In this document: one piece after another, positions 9,925-20,862 of the stretch
Numbering within the stretch: the first letter of the stretch is position 1
How the letters are laid out: each line of letters opens with the position of its first letter
Assembly (NCBI GenBank): GCA_944548615.1
Contig: OX155972.1
Coordinates: 1,663,625-1,727,624 of the forward strand
Source: Micropterix aruncella
Lineage: Eukaryota; Arthropoda; Insecta; Lepidoptera; Micropterigidae
Direction of reading: 5' to 3'
Length of the DNA: 64,000 bases
Position numbers and translations under genes: made by a program
Notes under the pieces: generated by a model
Told to the model about the DNA's origin: nothing
The model's database searches: none
The model's input: the letters and a program-made list of their open reading frames with translations, nothing else

Positions 9925-10415
9925 AATATTACGAGAATCTGACATTGTTTAAATGTGACAAAAATAAAGATTTTTTTTAATAAAAAACATTTTTTTAATT
10001 ATATTTTTTAATTTACTTTATATTTATTACTTTTATTTTGAAATCTAATTTTATCAAGAATCATGTCGATAGTATTTGTAACTGGCGTATAATATTACGA
10101 GAATCTGACATTGTTTAGTTGTGATAAAAATAAAGTTTTTGTTTAATAAAAACTTATTTTTATATAATTTATTTTTTACTATACCTTATATTGATAATAC
10201 TTTTATTTTTAATATAATTTAATCAAGAATCATACCGATAGTATTTGTAACTGCAATCAATATTACGAGAATCTGACATTGTTTAGTTGTGACAAAAATA
10301 AGTTTTTTTTTAATAAAAGACTTATTTTTAAACTATTTTTTTTTTAATCTGCTAATAATTTCATTTTTATTCTAATTTATTCAAGAATCATATCGATAGT
10401 ATTTGTAACAGTGAT
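9925..10415 (+). repeat. Three tandem ~166-bp repeats
   Basis: Units start AATATTACGAGAATCTGACA at 9925, 10091 and 10259 and each ends near TCAAGAATCATRYCGATAGT followed by ATTTGTAAC. They directly follow the P-element relic. The units are diverged in their AT-rich middles. Confidence 0.85.
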
Positions 10416-10419
10416 CCCT

Positions 10420-11235
10420 AGTCACGCACACTAAACATCTTTAGAAACTCACACCAATAAAAAACGGACAGCCTTTTACGCAAATGCGCCGTTCTTGATT
10501 ATTGGTCTGAGGATCACGTGATAATGAAACTACGCCGCACTGTGACTTCCGTTTTTAACAAGTTGCTAAAATAACGCGTTATGCGAAACTGTTTTACCGG
10601 TCGTTGAATAAACGATTTATTTATAATACAATATCACTGTAAAACCCAATAATCTATGATTATATCGTAACACTAACCGCATGACAGTTTATTTTTTAGC
10701 AAAGTTACCCTTTCTGTCAATAATCCATTCCTTACGATTACACAAAAAGTACGAGTTTGAAAACAAGTTAATCTTTAAGTAAGCAAATTTTTAATGACAT
10801 ACGAAATAGGCCAATGTTCAGGAATTCGAATAACCGGTAATTTGAGGTCGAGTTATAAAGACGGAAAATTAGTTATTACTAATAACCGGTTATTCAATAA
10901 AAAGCGTGCTCAACCCTCAAATATCTTTACAGCCGAAAATAACACGCCATCTATTATTTTCTTTCTTGAACATGTGATTTGTAGCGTAGAAGGAAATGCA
11001 ATAGATAGCGCTAATAATTGAATGCTAATTTCGTTGAAACTGCTTGAATTATTGGGTTTTTAGAATCAATCGATCCTTTATAATTAAAACTTAATTATCA
11101 ATGTTAATATAGATATCCAAATAAATTGCTATACTTTTCGACGTCAGCACTACCAGCGCCATCTGCGTAGTGACGGCGAGAAATATGCTGCCATTTTCTT
11201 GTATGGGATGGCGTTATCTATTACACTATAAAATC
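10420..11235. other. No recognisable gene
   Basis: AT-rich. Holds the 14-bp palindrome AATAACCGGTTATT near 10879. A 75-codon open frame at 10794-11021 has no recognisable family features. Confidence 0.4.
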
Positions 11236-11447
11236 AATGCTCATACCTATAGCATATACATCCCAAAATGACCACCGACTGTAGGCAGCTATATGATCAG
11301 TGGGTAGCTAGTCTATCGTTTGATATGGATCATTCTTTGATTTTGAAATTGGCCGGTGTTATTTATAGTTACATGATCAGTGGTTATTTCCACAGATCAT
11401 ATAAATAAACAGAACTGAGACGCAATCTCTTTTTGGCAAAAAAGAAA

Positions 11448-11863
11448 GGAATTATTGCAGTATAGGTACCTTTCTCAGAAATCGAAAAAACAAAGAAATA
11501 CTACTAGGTTAGATCATTGTAATGCTAAATGTGAAAGAAAAAAGCTTCGGACGCGTAAATTTTCGAAACCAAATTTACATACAAAAAAAAAAAAAATTTT
11601 TTTTTACCTCAGTTTTTAAGGTTGTTTTAAAAAGACCTAACCTAACCTAACCTAACCTACCGCCAAATAGGTGTTTATGTATTATTTTTTTTAAAAAAAC
11701 TACCGAAATGTATGGGTTTGGCGCTTTTTTGAATGCCTATATCTCGCTTATTTATTGAGACCGAATAAATATTATTGCAGATTCGGAATCAGCGTGGTGA
11801 ATATAGTCTGGTGACGTTAAAAAATCAACAATCTAGAAGAGGTACCTATACTGCAATAATACC
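11448..11863. mobile_element. TIR element (GGWATTATTGCAGTATAGGTACC), complete copy
   Basis: Terminal repeats of 23 bp (GGAATTATTGCAGTATAGG.. and its inverse, one mismatch) are flanked by the identical 8-mer AAAAGAAA (11440-11447 and 11864-11871). An 8-bp duplication suits hAT or P-type transposases, but the GG start is not a standard hAT end, so the superfamily stays open. It contains a CCTAA x4 tract at 11637-11656. No ORF of note. Confidence 0.8.
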
Positions 11864-11871
11864 AAAAGAAA

Positions 11872-12353
11872 TAATATTCCGAAATACAAATTTACATACC
11901 CGCGATGAATTTAGCTGCAACTTAGAAGGCTTCCTGACGAATTTTACCTATAAAGGTAACAAAATGGCGCTTTGAGATGACTGCGCAAAATGGCGCTTTG
12001 AGATAAAATACTGAATAAAATCCAGATAGACCAATACCGTAAAATACTGAACCACTTACCCCTAATAAATCAGTGACCACTACTGAAATTATATTATCTT
12101 TGCTACTGAACTGTGACTCCAGTTCTCTAATAAGTCTGTGTTAATAAGTCTGCGGACTGGACTGAAAGTGGACTGACAGACGGACGGCCTGATATTTATA
12201 TGGTCAGTGACCCGGACGGAATGAAAAACTGACGGCCATAGTGCGGAACTTTCGCAAGAAATTATAATCGTACCTACAGAGATATCGAGATTTAAGCCGT
12301 GCTGAACTATGCCGAAACGCACTAATTATTCTTGGCAAAACTGTATAGAAATC
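11872..12353. other. No recognisable feature
   Basis: Contains a 24-bp near repeat (AAAATGGCGCTTTGAGATRA twice near 11960-12005) but no gene signal. Confidence 0.4.
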
Positions 12354-12367
12354 AGCGAAATACCTCA

Positions 12368-13031
12368 CTTGGAAATGTCGACTACAACGGGAGAACAACG
12401 ACTACAGCCGTCACCTCAGGAAGATTTAACGTTAAAGATAGTTATGTCTTCCGTAAGGTGAACTCATAAGACTTAAGACGAAACAGTCCACAAACACAAA
12501 AAGCCAACGCCTTACCGCGAGACACCGGGAATGTGCACTCAGCGAGCAAACCTCGCGCCCTTACTATTAGCTTCGGCCGGATTTTTCCGACCTCCTGACT
12601 GGTTACGGCCTACGGGTTCGAGCTAGCTCGCGCGGTCCTCTCTCTTATGTTAACGGTGATTCGGTATTAACCGAATCTATCGCGGATCACGGCGTCCATT
12701 GCCCGGCTCTCACACGGGATCGGGTGGCCGATTGGTCGTTTCAGGAGCGGTTGCCGTAAGGTTTCACAACAACCACCCCGCTCTATAGGAAACCAAGCAG
12801 TTTCCAGACTCCTCCGGTTATCTGTCGGAATGCATAGTCGATTGGCTGACGCCGCACAGTGCGCAAGCCGTCCAGAAGCGCCCGAAGGACGACCCAGAGA
12901 AACTGGCTCGCAGTCACAGAGTCCTACCCGGGCTCGCACATCTACGTGGAGGCTACCGGATGGATGCTGACCTGTGAGTTGGGCCGACCCTAGGACATGG
13001 GTCGCAATGGTCCAACTGCTTTGGTCATATA
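12368..13031 (-). mobile_element. Rep660 retroposon, full-length copy
   Basis: 664 bp flanked by a 14-bp target-site duplication AGCGAAATACCTCA (12354-12367 and 13032-13045). On the element strand it runs from a diverged 5' end to a 3' end of the type ..GTAGTCGACA..CCAAG. It is an older, diverged member. Open frames across it, such as 12667-13086, are not protein-like and recur in every copy only because the DNA is conserved. Confidence 0.85.
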
Positions 13032-13299
13032 AGCGAAATACCTCAGGGTGATGTATTTCAATTCGGTTTTTATAATTGTTATACATTACGTACTATATTT
13101 TTAAAAATCGGTCACTCAAGGACTTTCCCAACAAGTAGACAAACCCTCCCCTCCCCCGGCCAATACAATCTCCCCCCGTGCACTAATTTGTAGTAGGTAT
13201 ATTTGTAGTATTTTCCGTGGTATTAAAATTATATTTTTTAAACTTTTAGTATTTTCTTTAATATGGCTTGCAGCCCTACAAGGCATTGTATGTGATTGC

Positions 13300-13870
13300 A
13301 GCCCTAGAAGGCATCTGCGTACCGAATTTTAAGTCTCTAAGTCCAATATTCGAGATTGAAGTATGACTAGCGCGCACCCTGGTGGATCGATTTCAACCAC
13401 AATCCTTTCAACTCTTGCTATGATCAAAGGATGCCTGAAAGTCAATTTCAGTTTAATCGGACAACGCGTTTGAACGCTATCGTGGACACACAGATACAAT
13501 GTAACTTCGGCCGAACAAGATCTTTGTACCGAATTTCAAGTCTCTAAGTCCATTATTTCGACATTGAATCGTGACTAGCGAGCAATTTCCTGTTAGAGCG
13601 ATTTCAACCACAAACTTTTCAACCGTTGCCTTGACCGAATGATGCCTGCATGCCAAACTTCAGCTCAATCGGATGGCTATCGTGGGGAAATACACACAGG
13701 CAGACTGACTGATAGATACATAGACACACAGATTTCAGTCTGAAAATAGTATCAATCGTCCCGGGGTGAGAGGGGGTGAAAATGTTATCTGTCTTCAACA
13801 CGAAACAAATTTTTGAGCGTTCACAATACTTTACCTCCTCGTCGTTTAGTAGGCGGGTAAAGTAAAATAA
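13300..13870. repeat. Dispersed repeat ('TTTCAACCACAACC' family), two partial copies in tandem
   Basis: Blocks CCGAATTTTAAGTCTCTAAG and CCGAATTTCAAGTCTCTAAG start each unit, at about 13321 and 13528. Each unit carries the TTTCAACCACAA..CTTTTCAAC block and a GGCTATCGTGG-like block. The second ends in the CCTCCTCGTCG..GGCGGGTAAAG motif. Confidence 0.6.
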
Positions 13871-14698
13871 TACACATAATTTAACAAGAACGATAACAAT
13901 TCTATTACATAACGATTTAACAAAATATACTGCGATGCCATATAAAGAAGTAGTGCCTTATAGATACACTATATAATATTATGGTTATATACAGGTTACC
14001 AGAGGAATTAAAAAATATACAAACATATGTACTATTCGAAAAACTTACCAAGGAATTTTTATTGCAAAAATGTCTATATAATATGGCACGGATTTTAAAT
14101 TTTTTTACTTTAATCCTATTCACTTTAATCCTATTCTGAACACTTCATTTTATAGACAATTTACTTACTGATTATGTAACTTGATTTAGGAATTATTGCT
14201 TTTATTTTTATATTTTTACTCTGATTATAAATAATTATTTGATTCTTTCCAAATTGGACTCCTTGATTATTATTATTATTATTGATTTATTTATTTGCGA
14301 GATCATTCAATGGATTTGCCTTTCTACTATTTTTTCTTTTTTATTTATAGATTTATACTTTTTTTTTTTGGATTTGGAATTACTATTTTTGATATTTCCT
14401 AATGCTCTTTTTAATATTTAGACAATGTAATGGTTGATTTTGTATAGTTTATTGACTTTCAGATTTTTAACGTGATTTAATTTTATTTTTGCCAGATATG
14501 TTTAAAATATGAATATTATAAAAAATGTATTTATTAATCGTAAGTTCTATACCTTCGCCGGGTTTTTTTGGAATAAATAAACTTTGAACGTAGAACTTTG
14601 AACAATTTAGAAAAAATACACCTAATTTAATAACAACCGTACAATAATAGTAATCCCAAGGAGTATTAAATATGGGTGATTTAGAATATGGTAATATA
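13870..14698. other. AT-rich stretch, no feature supported
   Basis: Long T- and A-rich runs. Open frames are I/F/L-rich artefacts. Confidence 0.5.
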
Positions 14699-15094
14699 CA
14701 GGTGAGTTTTAATTAACCAGCATCCTAGAAGGGGGTGAATCAATACGAGCAAATAAGCAAATTTTGATAAAAATCGGGAGAAAAAAATCTTTGTTTTTTT
14801 TGTTTGTTTTTCGAATGGTATAAAAGCACTATGCGCCACCTAACGGTAGATAAATTATCGGCAATATTGTTTATTAGCTATATTATAGCTACCGATAGAG
14901 AGAGCAACGCGCTCAAACACTTATTAAACTTTTATTTAACAGTCAAATACCTCAAAATTTAATATTAAAAATAAAAAACAAAATAAATAAAAACATTTTT
15001 TTTTGGTTTTTCCTATTTTTTAAAATAAAAGTTACTTAGCTACTCGTATTGATTCACCCCCTTGAAGGATGCCGATTGATTAAAACTCACTCTG
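14699..15094. mobile_element. Mariner-like MITE, complete copy
   Basis: 396 bp between TA dinucleotides (14697-14698, 15095-15096). Imperfect terminal repeats of about 55 bp start CAGGTGAGTTTTAATTAACC on the left and read CAGAGTGAGTTTTAATCAAT from the right, followed by AAGGGGGTGAATCAATACGA in both. The core contains a CGGCAATATTG..TAGCTACCGATAG hairpin. Non-coding. Confidence 0.8.
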
Positions 15095-15975
15095 TAACAT
15101 ATATTTATAACAAAATAGTTGCAATTTAAATTCCTAGTAAAAGGGAACTTTCGTTTGCGTTGTTGCAGGTTTTCTAAAATATATAAAACTAATAATAATA
15201 GTTACAAGATCAAGCAAGTTGGAAGGCATGGATATGAGATTATGATGTATTATAATTTTATTGTTGGAATAGTAATATTATTATAATTTCTATTGAATAG
15301 CACTTAGTTTAATTTGTACCCTGTATAATGTAATTATGTGTTTCTACAATCTTATCTGTTTGTGTAATTAGTTAAAGTTAATGTTATTTTCTCATGATTT
15401 TATAATTGTTTTATTTTTGTTCCTAGATAATATTGTAATTTGGTGACTCTAAAACCTTATTTTATTACTTGGAATTTTTATTTAATTATTATTTTGATTA
15501 TTTTGATGACTCCTAAAATGTCACAATTATCGTACAAGCACTTCAAAATATCGCACCGGTCCCATCGCTACGATTATCTCTGTCTCAGGTTGGGCTCGGC
15601 ATCTCGCGTCAAAACGAATATTTAGAAGAATACTTTATATATGTACGTATTAGCAGATACTTGTCCAATAATAAATTTTCTTTTAAATTTTTCATGCGAA
15701 AATCAAGAACTTAGTAGTTTTTGAAGTAATTTTGGTCAAATAATTTAATCGGTTTAGCTTCTTCACAATAAGTAATTCATTATAATTATACATGAAACAC
15801 ATAAAAACGTGATTTTCCCCACAATGACTACGGTAGATCACGATTACATTGATCACAGTATTCACATATTTATTCTATTCTCCCCGTCTCGTTTTGTCTT
15901 TACCGGAAATAATGGGATGGATTGTGTCATTGGCGCTTTTACTGGCATATGACAAATCGGAGGCCTCGGACAGAC
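15095..15975. other. No recognisable gene
   Basis: AT-rich; no repeat partner or coding signature seen. Confidence 0.4.
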
Positions 15976-16202
15976 TGAAGGGGCAAACACACTATCGGAT
16001 ACGTCCGTTAGCCGCGCCTTATGGTCGCTATCTGTGTAATGAATTTCTATCGAGCCGTGCACATTATCGGACGTCAGTCGCGGACGCGACCTCGAGGCTT
16101 CGGACGTCCGATAGAGATCTGGCAAGCCACGTCCCAAACGACTGTGCATACTGCCCATAAGCCGCGGCAGCAGACGCGTCCGATAGTGTGTTCGCCCCTT
16201 CA
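15976..16202. mobile_element. GC-rich MITE with ~50-bp terminal inverted repeats
   Basis: Left end TGAAGGGGCAAACACACTAT and right end, read inward, TGAAGGGGCGAACACACTAT. The arms extend to CCGCG(C/G)CTTATGG. 227 bp. I could not fix a target duplication. Two overlapping opposite-strand frames here are by-products of the inverted arms. Confidence 0.7.
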
Positions 16203-16339
16203 CTCACTCACTCACTGACTGACTTATAATTATCGCCGAGCCGAAACTGCCTACGCTATAAGGCTGCGATTTCTCAGTCGCTTTCTCTTCGCGACGTAGG
16301 CGCCCGATTTTTCGAAATCCATCTCTTAATATTATTAAA

Positions 16340-17720
16340 TGGGTGGTTTTCAATTTCAGCCCGTATCTCTACGCGTATCTCCGAAACGGGTAAAGAGGAA
16401 TTAAAATGCAGGTGATCTACTCCCCTTGTAAAATAAGGAAGTATGTATTTGAGGCGGTGGCGAATTTCATACCCTAACGGGGTATAGAAGTGGACTGGAT
16501 TTTATGGACACATCGAAGTACGGGCTCGAGGAAGTGGCGAACGATAATTTTGAAATCCATCCGAGCGGCGACCGGTTTGAAGCAAACAGCGGAGGGGGGG
16601 GGGGGGTAATACCCTGCCTGTACTGGTCCAGGTGCTGGAGAACTAATTGGCCTTGTTAGAGTTGGCCACGAAGACTAATTCGTTCAGGGTCGATCACACT
16701 CACGGGTCAACACCCATCCGGCGGCCTCCACGCATAAAGTGCGAGCCCGGGTAGGACTCTGACCTGAGGGCTAGTTTCCCCCAGGAGTCAATCTTCTGGC
16801 GCTCCTGGACGGTTTGCGCACCGTGCGGCGTAAGCCAATCGATTGTGCATTCTGACTAACAGTCGGGGGAGTCTGGAAACAGTACTGTATCCTATAGAGC
16901 AGGGGTAGTTGTTTATCTTACTGCAACTGCTCTTGAAACGACCGATCGGCTACCCGGTACCGGGTAAAGAGCCGGACAATGGATGCCGTGGTCCGCGATA
17001 GATTCGGTAGACAGCGTATCACCGCTTCGTAAGGGAGAGGACCGCACAAGCGACCTCGAACCTGTAACCAGTCGGGAGACCGTAGTAATCTGGTTGCATC
17101 TGGTTGTAAGGGCGTGATTGTCGGCCCGCTGTTTGATTAACCTGGTTATCTCGAGGTAAGGTGTTGACTTCTTATTGCCATGTGGCTTAACTAGACCGTG
17201 GATTCTTTTCATCCCAAGTCTTCTGCGCTAACCTCACGGGAGACAGAACGATCTAATATCGATAAACTTTCTGAGGTGACGGGTTCGCCCGTTGTAGTCG
17301 ACAGCTGTAGTTGTACTATAAAAGAGAATTGGCTCTTTGGTTGGACACCTCGATGCAAATGAGAGGATAGCTTTTCGAGGGTTTTCGAAAAATCACCTCT
17401 GGCCATGTGAAAGGGGGGTGGGGGGAAGGCTACAAGTTCCTACCGTCAAACACGTATCTCCGAAACGGGTCAAAATGGGGGAATTTGAAATTCCGGTGAC
17501 CTAGTCCCCTCATAATTTGGTAGTGCGTGTTTCAGGGGGTTGCTAATTGCAACCTCCATCATGGTAGAAAAAGGGTTGACTTTTTGAATGTGCAATTTGA
17601 TTCCTGGAAGCAAAAATACGATGGGTATTCGGTGGTTTTGGAAAAATCACCCGCACGGCGTGAAACGGTGAGGGGGGGGGGGATGGGTGCATACCGTCAA
17701 ATGAGTATCTCTGAAACACA
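16340..17720. repeat. Satellite-like repeat (GTATCTCCGAAACGG units) split by Rep660
   Basis: The motif TATCTC(C/T)GAAAC recurs at 16371, 17453 and 17703. The last two are 250 bp apart and share GGTGAYCTACTCCCC/GGTGACCTAGTCCCC, GGTTTTCGAAAAATCACC-like blocks and G-runs. The first unit is separated from the others by Rep660 copy 16636-17310. Confidence 0.55.
16636..17310 (+). mobile_element. Rep660 retroposon, full-length diverged copy
   Basis: Starts GGAGAACTAATTGGCC (diverged 5' end) and ends GACGGGTTCGCCCGTTGTAG-TCGACA, with all internal blocks in order. No clear target duplication is visible, and many substitutions mark it as old. Confidence 0.75.
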
Positions 17721-18610
17721 TCTTTCGATTAATCCAACAAATTGATCAAATCCAACAAATCGTTATATTTCTTGTTTCGCAAACAGTTATTGTAACAGAT
17801 ATTATACACGGTATGATGAGCATTGTTTTCGATAATTTATAGATTTTTGATTATTTAAATACATTTCTAATAATACAAAAAAATATTAACAGATAATCAT
17901 TCTGTTACTTAATATTTACGATTAACCGTGTAACACAACACTAGCAAATTGCTGACAATGAACGACACGACGCTAATTTTACTAAATGAAAACCATCCAT
18001 TTGTAGAATGTTTTACTGTTTTAAAGTAAATAAATATGTATTTTATGCATAATTAAGTAGTAAACTATTAAACATGTTTGAAGGCACTCTAATTTTTTTT
18101 TAATAATTTGTTTTTATTGCGTTTTAAGGTGAATGTGTAGCGTTTGACAGCTCTCCGAACAGGATCGGTAAGCTTGTGTGTGACGTGTCGAATGTGACGA
18201 GAATAACGTTTGGGCGTCTATAATTAGGGACTTTCCCGAAAAATAATCTAGATATATCTAGAAAACAACAGTATACATAGCCATAAATAATAAAGCTAGG
18301 CGCGCACTGCGCTGCGGTACGATTTTTACGCCGAATGGAAAAAACACCGAATTTTTGCGGTACGCGCACTGCGTTTTTGTTCCGGGCACTGCGCTGGCAG
18401 CACTTAAGAACATTTTGTCTTTAGAAACTCAAAAATAACGTTCAATAATCCAAAATTAAATATGTTTTTTTAAATATTTCGTAATAAATCATTTCCAAGA
18501 TATCGTTTCATTTTAAATCATTAAATGAACCATAAATAACAATTAGTGGTTACAGCAACAACTATAGTCGTCGCAGTAACAGAAGTAGAGAACGGGAGTG
18601 CGAAGGCGGG
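17721..18610. other. No recognisable gene
   Basis: AT-rich to 18300, then GCGCACTGCGCTG-type repeats around 18300-18400. No coding signature. Confidence 0.4.
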
Positions 18611-18784
18611 CTGTGAGTGAATGCGTTCACGAATAGAAAGAGATAGGGGCATATTAGACTCCCTCTATCCTTGTCTAGTTGCGCATGCGCGTTTACCATA
18701 GCATAGCAGACTTATGGCGTCGAAGCGTTGCACAGGCTTTAGCGTTGCCATATTGATATAACCTCGATGGCATAGTGATATCTA

Positions 18785-19198
18785 TGGGGGGGCGCCAGTT
18801 TTGCATGCGGCAATTTTGCACAAATGTCACTTTTGACAGGTCCAAATTTGTTGAGGGCAGATTTGCAGGAGGCAACCTTGCAGTAAGCAACCTTGCAGGC
18901 GGCAACCTTCAGTACAGTTTTTAAGTTTTTCTGTTAGGTTAGGTTAGGTTAGGTTTTTCTTTCCCTAAAATCGAAGTGACATTAATTACCGGCATCCTTG
19001 TAGTAGATGACTTTTATACATCAAACTAAACATTAAAAAAAATGTTTTAAGTTTTTCTGTTAGGTTAGGTTAGGTCATTTTGACATTTGCAAAACTGCCT
19101 TCTGCAAGATTGCCTTCTGCAAAACTGCCGCCTGCAAGAATGCCGTCTGCAAGATTGCCGTCTGCAAATTTGCCTTCTGCAAGTTTGATGGGACCCGA
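18785..19198. mobile_element. Foldback-like element with minisatellite arms
   Basis: The left arm (18790-18912) holds several ~16-bp units of the type TTGCAGGCGGCAACC. The right arm (19083-19192) holds about seven units in inverse orientation (CTGCAAGATTGCCGT). The centre has two direct copies of AAGTTTTTCTGTTAGGTTAG followed by further TTAGG units. Inverted arms built of short tandem units are the hallmark of foldback elements. No ORF. Confidence 0.55.
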
Positions 19199-19206
19199 TA
19201 TATGTA

Positions 19207-20561
19207 CACCCTTGTGCAAATTAATCTGAACACTTCAAAATATTTCATACTGGCAAGTAAAATCTGTTTTTTTGATGTGGCAACACTGTTCTGTACTGTG
19301 AAATGTCATTCTAACCTCTAATGTGACCCTAAGAGCTTGTCATATTGTTGTTGTGCGTGGATTTTAGTGTTTTTTCCTCACATTGTGTATGTCGGGGACT
19401 TTTTGAAGATTTTTGAAGATATTCGGATGTAATTCATCCCTACGAAGACGATGGATATCTCGTTGGAAATCCGTAGCAAGGTGATTGCTCTAGATGCGCA
19501 CACATCGCTAAGTCAAAGACGAATATCTGAGGAATGTGGCATATCACTGGGATCAACTAACGCCATCATACGGAATCACAGGGAATCTGGTTCAATTTTG
19601 CCACAACGAATCGGAAAATGTGGCCGCAAAAGGAAAACTACAATGAAAGATGACACCATTTTGATTCGCAACAGTAAAATTAACCCACACAAGACTAGTG
19701 ACGACTTACAAAAGGAGCTTGCAGCTTCTGGGACGATCGTGCACGCATCTACGGTACGTCGAAGACTCTTGGAAAGTGGGCGAAAAGCTAGGAGACCCTT
19801 AAAAAAACAGCTTCTTACAAAAACCATGAAGAAAAAAAGGATGACATGGGCACAAAAATATAAGCTCTGGACTTCTGAGGATTGGAAAAACGTTTTATTT
19901 TCTGACGAGAGTCACTTTTTTGTCCAGGGTATGCGTTACCAATTCGTTCGCAGGGCAGACGGAGAACCACTTTCTCCAGCCCATATCCAACAATCGGTGA
20001 AACATCCCGTTAAGAAAATGTTTTGGGGTTGCTTTTCATTCTATGGCACTGGTGCATTAGTTCCGGTAACAGGAATGATGAATAGTGCAAAATACATAGA
20101 AGTTTTGACGGACAGAATGATACATGAGCTAAAAAAAATTCCAACAGAGACTAAAATATTTCAACAAGACTTGGCTCCTTGCCATGCTTCCAAGTTGGTA
20201 AAGAAATTCTTTACCGATAACAGCATTATGTGTTTGGATTGGCCTGGAAACTCTCCAGATTTAAACCCAATCGAAAACTTGTGGTCAATCTGTAAAGCAC
20301 GGCTAAGAAAAATGGACTGCACTACAAAAGAAAAGCTCGTAAATGCTGTAATTGAGGTGTGGTACAGAGATCCGAAAATTCGTGAAAACTGTAAAAACTT
20401 GGTGGAATCAATGCCGAAGCGTATACAGTTGCTACTTAAAGCTAAAGGAGGCCACATAAAATACTAATTTATAAGCTAAGTTAAAGTTTTGTATGATTTT
20501 CATGAATAAAACCATTATTTGACTAAAATTGCCAGTGTTCAGATTAATTTGCACAAGGGTG
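19207..20561 (+). mobile_element. Complete Tc1 transposon
   Basis: 1355 bp between TA target dinucleotides (19205-19206, 20562-20563). The terminal inverted repeats are perfect over 28 bp (CACCCTTGTGCAAATTAATC...), at 19207-19234 and 20534-20561. One uninterrupted transposase gene fills the centre. There are no internal insertions, unlike almost every other element in the window. Confidence 0.95.
19451..20467 (+). CDS. Tc1 transposase (338 aa, DD34E), apparently intact
   Basis: Cut-and-paste transposase that binds the element ends and catalyses excision and integration at TA. Residues 1-110 form a bipartite helix-turn-helix DNA-binding region: a first HTH at about 18-45 (S-L-S-Q-R-R-I-S-E-E-C-G-I-S-L-G-S), then a basic G-R-K-R-K hook at 58-62, then a second HTH at about 80-110. 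The catalytic triad is visible: D152 in F-S-D-E-S-H-F, D240 in Q-Q-D-L-A-P-C-H-A, and E275 in N-S-P-D-L-N-P-I-E-N-L-W, with exactly 34 residues between the second D and E. The length of 338 is normal for Tc1. The ATG follows 244 bp of 5' leader inside the element. There are no stops or frameshifts, so activity is possible though untested. Confidence 0.95.
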   Translation: MDISLEIRSKVIALDAHTSLSQRRISEECGISLGSTNAIIRNHRESGSILPQRIGKCGRKRKTTMKDDTILIRNSKINPHKTSDDLQKELAASGTIVHASTVRRRLLESGRKARRPLKKQLLTKTMKKKRMTWAQKYKLWTSEDWKNVLFSDESHFFVQGMRYQFVRRADGEPLSPAHIQQSVKHPVKKMFWGCFSFYGTGALVPVTGMMNSAKYIEVLTDRMIHELKKIPTETKIFQQDLAPCHASKLVKKFFTDNSIMCLDWPGNSPDLNPIENLWSICKARLRKMDCTTKEKLVNAVIEVWYRDPKIRENCKNLVESMPKRIQLLLKAKGGHIKY

Positions 20562-20862
20562 TACGTGACTCCGTGAATGCACGACTAGACAAGGATGGAG
20601 GGGGTACTATAGGCTGCTGTCTCTTTCTATTCGGCTGACTCATTCTCAAGCTGGTCACGGGGTCTAGTAGTTATATGGCAATGGTACTCGTACCAGCGAT
20701 GGTGACACCGCGTTTTGGAGAGATTTCTTAGCCTGGCAATACAGAGCGGCTGTCAGTTTATGATCAGTAATCACTCACAATCACTCAGTGATTAAACGTC
20801 AAAAGTCATAACCGTCATAACCTGATCATTACATCCGGATTTCGAGTTATTTATCCTCTAAA

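Larger units (their letters stand above)
18620..20645. repeat. Outer inverted repeat pair around the Tc1/foldback cluster
   Basis: 18620-18685 (GAATAGAAAGAGATAGGGG ... CTATCCTTGTCTAGT) matches the reverse complement of 20577-20645 (GAATAGAAAGAGACAG ... CCATCCTTGTCTAGT) with gaps. The arms may be the termini of an older element into which the foldback-like element and then Tc1 inserted. Confidence 0.55.

Noticed and set aside
12667..13086. ORF of 139 codons, and similar ORFs in every Rep660 copy (24653-25009, 32159-32461, 32589-33098, 52794-53039)
   Set aside because: The frames differ between copies, are not maintained relative to each other and have no domain. They reflect conserved non-coding DNA.
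15849..16218. Two overlapping opposite-strand ORFs (103 and 113 codons)
   Set aside because: They mirror each other because the 15976-16202 MITE has long inverted arms.
18930..19080. TTAGG/CCTAA runs here and at 11637 and 29548 as telomeric DNA
   Set aside because: Only three or four units each, embedded in transposons; common interspersed motif in insects, not a telomere.
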